From: Thermohalobaculum sp039026295
GTDB lineage: Bacteria; Pseudomonadota; Alphaproteobacteria; Rhodobacterales; Rhodobacteraceae
Assembly (NCBI GenBank): GCA_039026295.1
Contig: JBCCMP010000314.1
Location: forward strand, 1 to 6,197
DNA: 6,197 nt
Direction: 5' to 3'
The notes under the pieces are model-generated. The model saw only the letters and a list, made by a program, of their open reading frames with translations, had not been told where the DNA came from and made no database searches. The position numbers and the translations under genes are program-made. This document shows positions 1 through 5,573 of the stretch, in pieces; position 1 is the stretch's first letter, and each line of letters begins with the position of its first letter.

Positions 1-856
1 CATCGACCACCTCCGGCTCGACCTGATTGGCAAGATGGCGGCCATGGTCCGGTGCGGGCAGGCTGCGCCAGCGGTCCTCGATTTCCTTTTCCTTGGCCAG
101 CGTGTTGGTGATGCGGGTGAAGAGGCGAATGTTGTCGGCCAGCACCTTGGCCACCGCCTCGCCGCCCGCCTTGCGTTTGGCGCGGTCGCTGTCCGAGAGA
201 AGATTGAGCGTCGCCTCCAGCCCCATCGGTTCGTCATGGCCTTCGACGTTGAAGGTGAGTCCCGCCATCGTCTCGTCGAACAGGCGGTTCCAGGCCGATG
301 ACCCGACGACGGACTGGTCATGGAGGAATTTCTCCAGCTCGTCCGAGAGCTGGTACGGTTTCAGCGCCCGCAGGCGGTCGATCCAGGGCTTGTAGCGCGC
401 CAGCGTCGGCGAGGCGGCGAGCCGTTCGGCCAGCCAGTCTTCGCCCAGTTTGTTCAGCTCCAGCGAGAAAAACACCAGCGGCTGGGTGATGTCGGTGACC
501 CGGGCCTGCGCGTCGCCCATGAACTTTGCCCGGTCCATGTCCTGGGTGTTCTGCTGGTAGAGAAGACCGGCAAAGGACATGATGCGCCCGAGCACGCCAT
601 CGATGGCCTCGTAAGCCATGATTGCCCGGGCCAGACCGTCGCCGTCGAGATCGGCCAGCTTTCCTTCATAGGTCGCCCCGAAATCGCTGCAGGCCTTTTG
701 CATGCGTTCGAAGTCCGCCTCGAGCTCTGGCGCATCGATCGCGGGATAAAGGTCCGTCAGGTCCCAGTCCGGCAAGGTCCCGAGATCGGTGCCGCCCGAA
801 GACGCATCGGCATCGCGGGGCAGTTCGGGACGGCGGAGGGGGCTGAACATGGGCAT
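1..856 (-). CDS. pepF: Oligoendopeptidase F, M3 family (N-terminal part, runs off the left edge)
   Basis: A minus-strand reading frame opens with ATG at 856 and stays open for 285 codons to the left edge, so the C-terminal half is missing. PepF-type enzymes are cytoplasmic zinc metallopeptidases that cut short peptides. Their HEXXH zinc site lies in the C-terminal half and cannot be checked here. The visible part matches the helical N-terminal region of the family: WDLTDLYP at residues 31-38, LLYQQNTQD near 98-106, then KPYQLSDELEKFLHDQS (166-182) leading into SSAWNRLFDE (186-195). Family members are usually about 600 residues, so roughly half is present. The start at 856 is preceded by an AGGA sequence at moderate spacing; a second in-frame ATG at 850 has no ribosome binding site of its own. 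The gene lies 139 bp downstream of the small exported-protein gene, in the same direction. Family assignment is firm; the exact subtype is inferred. Confidence 0.88.
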   Translation of the reverse strand, partial: MPMFSPLRRPELPRDADASSGGTDLGTLPDWDLTDLYPAIDAPELEADFERMQKACSDFGATYEGKLADLDGDGLARAIMAYEAIDGVLGRIMSFAGLLYQQNTQDMDRAKFMGDAQARVTDITQPLVFFSLELNKLGEDWLAERLAASPTLARYKPWIDRLRALKPYQLSDELEKFLHDQSVVGSSAWNRLFDETMAGLTFNVEGHDEPMGLEATLNLLSDSDRAKRKAGGEAVAKVLADNIRLFTRITNTLAKEKEIEDRWRSLPAPDHGRHLANQVEPEVVD

Positions 857-885
857 GGATCCTGTTTGCGGAGCGGGCTGACCGG

Positions 886-913
886 TACATAGGCCAGCCA
901 CATGGGCAATCAA
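886..913 (-). promoter_or_regulatory. Possible sigma-70-type promoter of the oligoendopeptidase gene
   Basis: On the minus strand TTGATT (913-908) is followed after 16 bp by TATGTA (891-886). Each hexamer matches the consensus at four of six positions. A transcript would start near 879, about 23 nt before the ATG at 856. Just upstream lies a 7-bp inverted repeat, CGCGCGG (928-934) with CCGCGCG (947-953) around a 12-nt loop. It has no T tract, so it could be an operator or an inefficient transcript end for the gene stopping at 996. Both are weak calls based only on pattern. Confidence 0.3.
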
Positions 914-995
914 AGAGGGAGTATGGTCGCGCGGGAGGAGGATTGACCGCGCGGATCACGTGTGGAGGGAAGGTGCAAAAGGCTTTGGCGCCGGG

Positions 996-1334
996 TCAGG
1001 TGCGGACGCCGTCCTTCGGCTCGACCTGTTCCTCGTCAGTCGGTGCCTTTTGCCTGAAGTCCGGCGCACCTTCGCGTCGCCGGATGATGATGTCGCCGTT
1101 CGGCTGAACCTCTGGCAGGTGATAGTTGCGCGGATCGTCCAGATGTTCGAAGTCCTGCATCATCTTCAGGGCATCGTCGATCTGCGGCTTCATCTGGTCC
1201 ATCAGCTTGCGCAGGGTTTCGAACATCTGTTCCGGCTGAAGAATCTCCGGCCGCGTGGGCGCCTGCGCTGACGCGGTCCCCGCCAGCAGGCTTGCGGTCA
1301 CAATCGATGCGATCAGGGTGCATGCACGTGTCAT
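996..1334 (-). CDS. Small exported protein of unknown function (PEVxPNGDIIIRR family)
   Basis: This encodes 112 residues. Residues 1-23 form a clear Sec signal peptide: a basic start (MTR), a hydrophobic core, and an Ala-X-Ala cleavage site ending TASA before QAPTRP. No lipobox is present, so a soluble periplasmic protein of about 89 residues is expected. The mature part begins with a predicted amphipathic helical stretch rich in Met, Gln, Asp and Leu (about 35-65). It then has YHLPEVQPNGDIIIRRR (about 71-87) and an acidic, disordered-looking tail. From memory, small Rhodobacterales proteins share this C-terminal motif and are sometimes mislabelled as AAA+ ATPases; no Walker motif exists here. 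The start is well supported by a Shine-Dalgarno 7 nt upstream. It probably has its own promoter, since a terminator separates it from the upstream lipoprotein gene; a -10-like TATATC lies at 1383-1378 but I see no convincing -35. The molecular function is unknown. Confidence 0.82.
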   Translation of the reverse strand: MTRACTLIASIVTASLLAGTASAQAPTRPEILQPEQMFETLRKLMDQMKPQIDDALKMMQDFEHLDDPRNYHLPEVQPNGDIIIRRREGAPDFRQKAPTDEEQVEPKDGVRT

Positions 1335-1341
1335 GGGGTAA

Positions 1342-1348
1342 CCTCCTT
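1342..1348 (-). promoter_or_regulatory. Strong Shine-Dalgarno of the small exported-protein gene
   Basis: The minus strand reads AAGGAGG here, 7 nt before the ATG at 1334. It is the best ribosome binding site in the window. It settles the start of the downstream gene and suggests efficient translation. Confidence 0.8.
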
Positions 1349-1392
1349 CGCCAGTTCAGATGTCGGGTGTCCGGCCGGATATACAACCTGCC

Positions 1393-1429
1393 AAACAAAA
1401 ACCGCCCCGCGCGTGTGGCGCGAGGCGGT
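1393..1429 (-). terminator. Rho-independent terminator after the OmpA-family lipoprotein gene
   Basis: ACCGCC (1401-1406) and CGCGC (1408-1412) pair with GCGCG (1418-1422) and GGCGGT (1424-1429) around a 5-nt loop, giving a 12-bp stem. The one irregular position (1407/1423) is a C-A mismatch if read on the plus strand but a U-G wobble in the minus-strand RNA. A T-rich run, TTTTGTTT (1400-1393), follows on the minus strand. Both points show it works for leftward transcription. It sits 42 bp past the stop codon of the lipoprotein gene. Confidence 0.9.
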
Positions 1430-1470
1430 GCGTTTGCGGACCTGTGTTCGGGCGGTTGCCCGGACCGGTC

Positions 1471-2298
1471 TTACTTCGAGAGCGTAATCTCGACGCGGCG
1501 GTTCAGCGGCTCGCGCACGTTGTTGCCGGTTTCACGCGCCAGATCGGTTTCGCCGCGGCCAGCCAGGGTCATTGCCCCTGCCGGGATGCCGCGATCGACC
1601 AGAGCGTTCGCGACGCGGCGTGCACGCCGTTCGGACAGACCCTGGTTGTAGCCAGCCGAACCGACGGTGTCGGCGTGACCGACCAGCGACAGCGCGGTTG
1701 CGCCCATCGACTGAACTGCACCCACCACTTCATCCAGCGTCGCGCGGGCGCGGTCTGTCAGGTTGGTGCGGTTGAAGCCGAAGTAGACGATGTAGTTCGC
1801 CGGGCCGGTCGGGTTACATGCTGCGAGAGCTTCGTCAAGCAAGGCCTTCGCGTCGGCCGGCGTGATGCAGTACTTGTCGCCGCCACGCAGGGCTTCGAGG
1901 TACTGGTCCCACATCACCTGTGCGCGGGCACAGGCTTCCGGACGGGCTGCCTTGTTTTCATTGATGGTCGCGACCACCGACTGGTAGATGCCAGCGGCAT
2001 CGCCGCCCACGCCCAGCTGTTCCGGTGCCCACGGAGCCGGTTCAACGCCCGATTCGGCCTGCTTCGCCTTGGCGATGTAAGCCGTCGAGTTCCGCCAGCG
2101 CACATCCTGGAATGCCGCGCGGCGACCGACTTCGGTATATTCCTTTGCCAACGTACCGGTGAAGCCTGCGCCCCCATGGTCAGCCTTCAGGTAACGTTCT
2201 GCCCCAAACGTCGCGCCAAGCGACGACCCGGGAAGCTGTGAACAGCCCGCCAATGCAATGGCAGCGGTGCCCAACAGCAAACGAGTTACAGTCTTCAT
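1471..2298 (-). CDS. OmpA-family outer-membrane lipoprotein, probably peptidoglycan-binding
   Basis: This encodes 275 residues and starts at 2298, where GGAGAG lies just upstream. Residues 1-19 are a lipoprotein signal peptide with the lipobox LAGC; Cys19 would be lipidated. Ser20 is compatible with outer-membrane sorting by the E. coli +2 rule. Residues about 30-165 form a domain I do not recognise, with Cys123, Cys144 and Cys161. Residues about 168-274 are an OmpA C-terminal domain: VYFGFNRTNLTDRARATL, then GHADTVGS, YNQGLSERRARRV and GRGETDL, ending LNRRVEITLSK. Asp210 and Arg225 line up with Asp271 and Arg286 of E. coli OmpA, which hold the diaminopimelate of peptidoglycan, so cell-wall anchoring is likely. 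The layout recalls Pal, but at about 275 residues it is longer than Pal. No Tol genes are in view, so I give no symbol. The gene is monocistronic, with a terminator at 1429-1393, and is divergent from the sigma-54 regulator. The same frame stays open to an ATG at 2424, but that start would bury the signal peptide. Confidence 0.92.
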   Translation of the reverse strand: MKTVTRLLLGTAAIALAGCSQLPGSSLGATFGAERYLKADHGGAGFTGTLAKEYTEVGRRAAFQDVRWRNSTAYIAKAKQAESGVEPAPWAPEQLGVGGDAAGIYQSVVATINENKAARPEACARAQVMWDQYLEALRGGDKYCITPADAKALLDEALAACNPTGPANYIVYFGFNRTNLTDRARATLDEVVGAVQSMGATALSLVGHADTVGSAGYNQGLSERRARRVANALVDRGIPAGAMTLAGRGETDLARETGNNVREPLNRRVEITLSK

Positions 2299-2394
2299 CC
2301 CTCTCTCCGTTCCGGTTCGGGCACGCTGCTCACGCACCCGGGATTGGTTGTTCCGGCACTCGCCGATCCGCAAACGCCGCGTCACACGATTAAC

Positions 2395-2412
2395 GCCGAA
2401 TTGCAATTCGGC
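2395..2412. repeat. Perfect 18-bp palindrome, candidate operator or 5' leader hairpin
   Basis: The sequence GCCGAATTGCAATTCGGC is its own exact reverse complement over all 18 bases, with no spacer. Symmetry without a loop fits a dimeric regulator's binding site better than an RNA hairpin. It lies 97 bp upstream of the lipoprotein ATG (2298) and 203 bp upstream of the regulator ATG (2616). If the candidate promoter at 2440-2468 is right, it falls about 20-40 nt inside the lipoprotein transcript. I do not recognise it as the box of a named regulator. Confidence 0.7.
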
Positions 2413-2439
2413 AATCCTGTTCACGGCGCTTATTGCAGC

Positions 2440-2468
2440 ACTTTATCTGCCGCGGTGCACATAGACAA
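2440..2468 (-). promoter_or_regulatory. Candidate sigma-70 promoter for the OmpA-family lipoprotein gene
   Basis: On the minus strand TTGTCT (2468-2463) and TAAAGT (2445-2440) are separated by 17 bp. Each matches its consensus hexamer at four of six bases. The predicted transcript would start near 2433 and have a leader of about 135 nt that contains the 18-bp palindrome. This is pattern evidence only. Confidence 0.35.
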
Positions 2469-2615
2469 CACTCTTGACCGAAAAACACCGCGCAAATGGT
2501 CCGAATTGAAGCAGTTTTAACGATCTAGCTTCCCGGTCAGAAGCAGGTGGTGACGGAAAATCAACCAGAATGCGGTTCATTACGGGCCAAACGCCCCGCA
2601 ATCGAACGGATTCCC

Positions 2616-4043
2616 ATGGACGCCCGCATTCTTGTCGCAGATGACGACCCGCAGCAGCGGCGATACATCACGTCGGTGTTGAGCGCATCAGGTTTTGCGG
2701 TCACGTCCGTTGAGAACGGGCGGGCCGTGATCGACCATTTCAAGGCCGACGACAGCAAGCGGGTCGACCTGCTGCTGCTGGACCTTCAAATGCCGGATCT
2801 CGACGGCATCACCGTTCTGCAGCATCTGCGCCGGGACGGGATTTCCCTGCCTGTTCTGGTGCTGACATCGGATGGATCGGTGTCGCGCGCCGTGGAGGCG
2901 ATGCAATCGGGGGCGAATGATTTCCTGATCAAACCGGCCGGACCGGAACGGCTGGAGGTTTCGATCCGCAATGCGCTGGCGATGTCGGATCTGTCGACGG
3001 AGGTGCGACGCCTCTCGAAGACGGAGGAGAACCGGCTGTCCTTCGAGGAACTGGTCTCTGTCTCCAGCAGCACGCGGGAGGCGATCGCCATGGCACGCCG
3101 TGCCGCCCGGTCTGAGATTCCTATCCTGATCCAGGGGGAGTCCGGCACCGGCAAGGAAGTCTTTGCGCGCGCCATTCACGGCTCGTCCGACCGGGCCGGG
3201 GAGCCTTTTGTCGCGGTCAATTGCGGCGCCCTGCCCGCGCAACTGGTGGAATCGATCCTGTTCGGCCACGAGAAGGGCGCCTTCACCGGGGCCACCAGCA
3301 AGCGAACCGGAAAGTTCCAGGAAGCCACCGGCGGCACGCTTTTCCTCGACGAGATCGGAGAGTTGCCGCTGGATGCGCAGGTCAAGCTGCTGCGCGCGAT
3401 CCAGACGGGAGAGATTGACCCCGTCGGCGCAACGCAGCCGGTGAAGGTCAACATAAGGCTCATCTCGGCCACCAATCGCGATCTGGAGGACATGATCCGG
3501 TCAGGCGGCTTCCGGGAGGATCTCTACTACCGCCTCGGCGTTTTCCCGCTGACCCTGCCCGCGCTGCGCGACCGGCGCGAGGATCTGCCGGGACTGGCCC
3601 GGATGTTCCTGAAACGGTTTGCCACCGCTGAAGGCGTGCAGGTAGAGGGCTTCACGCAGTCCGCGATGGAACTGATCGCCCACGCGGACTGGCCGGGCAA
3701 TGTCCGCCAGCTGGAGAACACGATCCACCGGTCGGTCGTGATGACGGACAGCACGCTTATCCGGCCCATCGACCTGCAGGGCGTCGGCCTGCGCGAATCC
3801 GCGGTGCCGTGCGCCTCGCGGGACCAGGACGCCGTGCTGCCGGGCAGAGCGCCGGGCACGGACCAGTACATGCGCGAGGACGGGCACATCAAAAGGCTGC
3901 TGGAAATCGAAGCAGAGGTCATCTCGAAGGCATTGGCCATCTATCGCGGCCGGATGAGCGAGACGGCGCGGCGGCTGGGGATCGGCCGATCGACGCTCTA
4001 TCGCAAGATCGACGAGTTGCAGTTGGACAAGCATGCGCTCTGA
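2616..4043 (+). CDS. Sigma-54-dependent response regulator (NtrC class, possibly TacA-like)
   Basis: This encodes 475 residues and appears complete. Residues 2-122 are a receiver domain with the acidic pocket Asp9-Asp10, phospho-acceptor Asp56 (LLLLDLQMPD), Thr84 and Lys106 (IKP). After a linker (about 123-145), residues about 146-380 are the sigma-54 AAA+ ATPase. It has Walker A GESGTGKE (174-181), an intact GAFTGA loop (221-226) that contacts sigma-54, Walker B TLFLDEIGEL (241-250), ATNRDL around Asn287, FREDLYYRL (299-307) with candidate arginine fingers, and WPGNVRQLEN (359-368). Residues about 432-470 are a Fis-type helix-turn-helix. The protein should activate sigma-54 promoters when phosphorylated. 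The receiver's DDDPQQRR start and KPAGPERLEVSIRNAL end recall TacA-type regulators of stalked alphaproteobacteria, a resemblance from memory. No histidine kinase is adjacent, so the partner is unknown. The ATG at 2616 was chosen because the receiver fold begins right after it; a GTG at 2547 would add 23 poorly conserved-looking residues. The ribosome binding site is weak (CGGA). Confidence 0.95.
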   Translation: MDARILVADDDPQQRRYITSVLSASGFAVTSVENGRAVIDHFKADDSKRVDLLLLDLQMPDLDGITVLQHLRRDGISLPVLVLTSDGSVSRAVEAMQSGANDFLIKPAGPERLEVSIRNALAMSDLSTEVRRLSKTEENRLSFEELVSVSSSTREAIAMARRAARSEIPILIQGESGTGKEVFARAIHGSSDRAGEPFVAVNCGALPAQLVESILFGHEKGAFTGATSKRTGKFQEATGGTLFLDEIGELPLDAQVKLLRAIQTGEIDPVGATQPVKVNIRLISATNRDLEDMIRSGGFREDLYYRLGVFPLTLPALRDRREDLPGLARMFLKRFATAEGVQVEGFTQSAMELIAHADWPGNVRQLENTIHRSVVMTDSTLIRPIDLQGVGLRESAVPCASRDQDAVLPGRAPGTDQYMREDGHIKRLLEIEAEVISKALAIYRGRMSETARRLGIGRSTLYRKIDELQLDKHAL

Positions 4044-4073
4044 CGGGCGCAGTTCCTGATCACAGCGTGCCCG
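4044..4073. terminator. Weak stem-loop between convergent genes, possible shared terminator
   Basis: CGGGCGC (4044-4050) can pair with GTGCCCG (4067-4073), giving seven pairs with one G-U around a 16-nt loop. It begins right after the regulator's stop codon, and its right arm lies inside the last codons of the convergent gene. Neither strand has a T tract, so efficient intrinsic termination is doubtful. Confidence 0.22.
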
Positions 4074-5289
4074 GCCAGTCCAGGTCGACGGTGACCGGGA
4101 AGTGGTCTGACGCGTCGAGGAGGTCGCGGCGCAGGCGCTCGTCCTCGTAGCACTCGGCATCGTCAAAGGGATGCCAGATCCGCCAGGCAGGCCGCGTCTG
4201 CCGGTAGAGATCCGGGCTCAGCATCACGAAATCGATCAGCGCGTTGATGAAGCCGTCCTTCTGGCGACTGAAAAACCGCGCTGTGGCCGGACGACCGCGG
4301 GAGGGGCGCGGCGGCACCAGAAAAGGCGTGCGCATCTGCATGCTGGCAGGACTGTCCGGTGCGGCGACAATTTCGATGCCGGACCGGCCAAAGACCCGCT
4401 CGTACTTGTCGAGACCCGGGCCGTCGTTGAAGTCGCCCAACGCGATTACGTGATCGCCATCAGTCAGATGCTGATCCAGCCGTGCACGAAGCCAGGCGCA
4501 TTGCGCCAGTTGCTTGCGCCGGTTCAGCAGCGAGATCCGCGCCGCATCCCGTTCGGACTGCGCCCCGTGCGGCGCCTTTGACTTGGCGTGGACAGCGATC
4601 AGGCGCACAGGTATTTCGTGCCCATCGATCCGGACTTCTGCCTCGAGAGGCGGTTTCGAGAAACGGTGCAGGTCGATTTCGCCATCGCCATCGAGATCGA
4701 GCGGATAGACGCTGTCAAAGCGGGGCGCTGGATCCGGGTTTGCCGTCGCTGCCGCTTCTTCGCCCAGCGGCGCACCGACCGGCACGTGGCGCGCTTTGAT
4801 GCGTGCGGGATCGAAGAGAAGGGCGATCTCCTGTTCGGTCTCGGATGGAAAACCAGTCAATCCACCAGTCTGGCGGATGTCTGCGGTATTCGCAAAGCGG
4901 GTCAGGGCACGGGTGGTTGACTGGGTCTTGCCGGTGTTCGGTGCCTCGATGATTGCCAGAAGATCGGCGTCGATGCGGGCGATGACGCGGGCGATTGCCT
5001 CGGCCTGACGCCTGCGAGTTACGCCGTAAAGGCCAGAGGAGCCGTCATCGGCCACCAGTCTGTCCTGGTCATCAAAGAGCGATGCGAACCAGCAGATGTT
5101 CCACGTCGCGATGCGGAGGCGGCGGGTGCCGGAGTTCCGGTCAGTGTTCCTGTTGCTGCCTGATGCCACCATGCCGCCTGCCTGTACCGTCTGCCTGTGC
5201 CACACGTCCATGCGCGTCTTCTGGTTCGGTCCACTATCTGTGTCGGGCTGATCCTGCGCAATGATCTGTTGCAGCCGCGGTCTGTTCAT
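4060..5289 (-). CDS. Endonuclease/exonuclease/phosphatase (EEP) fold family protein
   Basis: This encodes 409 residues. Residues about 58-400 show the EEP (DNase I-like) metal-dependent phosphoesterase motifs in order: LRIATWNICWF with Asn64, LLAIIEAPN with Glu115, LIAVHAKS with His234, ALGDFNDGP with Asp286 and Asn288, LIDFVMLSPD with Asp353, and the catalytic pair Asp395-His396 in ASDHFPV. The active site looks intact, so a hydrolase acting on a phosphodiester or phosphomonoester is expected; the substrate cannot be read from the motifs. Residues 198-206 (DLDGDGEID) look like a calcium-binding EF-hand-type loop. The first 57 residues are polar, lack a signal peptide and seem unrelated to the fold. 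The ATG at 5289 has a GAAGAGG five nt upstream, but internal ATGs at 5211 (codon 27) and 5172 (codon 40) cannot be excluded. It is the last visible gene of a minus-strand operon, 33 bp after the small helical-protein gene, and its stop is 16 bp from that of the convergent regulator gene. Confidence 0.88.
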   Translation of the reverse strand: MNRPRLQQIIAQDQPDTDSGPNQKTRMDVWHRQTVQAGGMVASGSNRNTDRNSGTRRLRIATWNICWFASLFDDQDRLVADDGSSGLYGVTRRRQAEAIARVIARIDADLLAIIEAPNTGKTQSTTRALTRFANTADIRQTGGLTGFPSETEQEIALLFDPARIKARHVPVGAPLGEEAAATANPDPAPRFDSVYPLDLDGDGEIDLHRFSKPPLEAEVRIDGHEIPVRLIAVHAKSKAPHGAQSERDAARISLLNRRKQLAQCAWLRARLDQHLTDGDHVIALGDFNDGPGLDKYERVFGRSGIEIVAAPDSPASMQMRTPFLVPPRPSRGRPATARFFSRQKDGFINALIDFVMLSPDLYRQTRPAWRIWHPFDDAECYEDERLRRDLLDASDHFPVTVDLDWPGTL

Positions 5290-5333
5290 CCCGGCCTCTT
5301 CATCCCCGCCTATTCGTCGCGCCTATTCGTCCC
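5281..5333 (-). repeat. Four degenerate 13-bp tandem repeats at the operon junction
   Basis: Read on the minus strand, the units are GGGACGAATAGGC (5333-5321), GCGACGAATAGGC (5320-5308), GGGGATGAAGAGGCC (5307-5293) and GGGATGAACAGA (5292-5281). The first two differ at one base. The third and fourth share about 11/13 and 10/13 positions with the first. Unit one holds the stop codon of the small helical protein, unit three the Shine-Dalgarno-like GAAGAGG, and unit four the ATG of the EEP gene. Local duplication appears to have built the junction. Confidence 0.6.
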
Positions 5334-5571
5334 GGCCTTGTGCGACCAGACGGGTGTGCAGGGCTCCTGCCTCTGGCGCGCCGCATTGCAGGGCGAAGAC
5401 ATAGGCGTGGGTGAGGTAGAAGCAGGCGGCATCGGTGTCGCCGTCGCGTTCGACCAGATCTGCCGCTTCTGCGTAGAGCGTTACAAGCGCGCGTTTGTCC
5501 TCGCGCTCGTGGGCGTCAAGAAGCGCCGCATCCAGTTCGGCCCGCGAGCGGTGAGGCGGCGGTGCGGCCAA
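5323..5571 (-). CDS. Small conserved-looking helical protein, TPR-like, with non-ATG start
   Basis: This encodes about 82 residues if translation starts at TTG 5571. The sequence is alpha-helical in character: ELDAALLDAHEREDKRALVTLY (about 12-33), AEAADLVERDGDTDAACFYL (34-53) and THAYVFALQCGAPEAGAL (about 54-71). The Ala/Tyr/Leu spacing with short GD-type turns suggests two or three helical hairpins of the TPR kind, hence protein-protein contact. It has no signal peptide or catalytic motif. The frame has no ATG or GTG between the preceding in-frame stop and the conserved-looking region, so it must start at TTG 5571 or at CTG 5577. The CTG overlaps the oxygenase stop as CTGA, the geometry of translational coupling. 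From memory I believe similar short proteins sit beside Rieske oxygenases in marine alphaproteobacteria; I could not verify this. The function is unknown; an accessory role for the oxygenase is a guess. Confidence 0.72.
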   Translation of the reverse strand: MAAPPPHRSRAELDAALLDAHEREDKRALVTLYAEAADLVERDGDTDAACFYLTHAYVFALQCGAPEAGALHTRLVAQGRDE

Positions 5572-5573
5572 GA

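Larger units (their letters stand above)
2299..2615. promoter_or_regulatory. Divergent intergenic region between lipoprotein and sigma-54 regulator genes
   Basis: This 317-bp stretch has no convincing gene. It is less GC-rich in its centre (about 2385-2545) than the surrounding genes, as expected of a promoter region. It holds a perfect 18-bp palindrome (2395-2412), an 8-bp copy of the palindrome half-site (2501-2508), and a candidate leftward promoter (2440-2468). For the rightward regulator gene I see a good -35-like TTGACC at 2474-2479, but no acceptable -10 at 16-18 bp from it. The regulator's promoter is therefore unresolved. Confidence 0.6.

Noticed and set aside
320..892. Plus-strand 190-codon open frame opposite the oligoendopeptidase gene
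   Set aside because: The minus strand encodes recognisable PepF sequence across the whole stretch. The plus frame looks like an antisense shadow in high-GC DNA with no domain of its own.
961..995. Possible terminator after the small exported-protein gene (GGC/GCC followed by TTTT on the minus strand)
   Set aside because: The stem is only about three base pairs, too short to support a terminator call.
1360..2241. Plus-strand 293-codon open frame opposite the lipoprotein gene
   Set aside because: It runs through the terminator hairpin and lies antisense to a clear OmpA domain. Its translation is Arg/Cys-rich with no recognisable motif.
2390..2404. Possible CtrA box (TTAA-N7-TTGC) overlapping the palindrome
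   Set aside because: Only six of eight consensus bases match, and the second half-site is better explained as the centre of the palindrome.
2299..2424. Upstream in-frame start (ATG at 2424) giving a 317-residue lipoprotein precursor
   Set aside because: It would put 42 polar residues ahead of the lipoprotein signal peptide. The ATG at 2298 has a good Shine-Dalgarno and an immediate signal sequence.
2497..2513. Possible sigma-54 promoter (TGGTCC ... AAGCA) before the regulator gene
   Set aside because: The GG and GC elements are 11 bp apart instead of the required 10, and the remaining consensus is poor.
2547..2615. GTG start at 2547 for the sigma-54 regulator
   Set aside because: The 23 extra residues are not part of a receiver domain, whose first strand begins directly after the ATG at 2616.
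3501..4166. Minus-strand 221-codon open frame across the end of the sigma-54 regulator and the EEP gene
   Set aside because: It overlaps two well-supported genes in other frames, and its translation has the Arg/Gln-rich look of a shadow frame.
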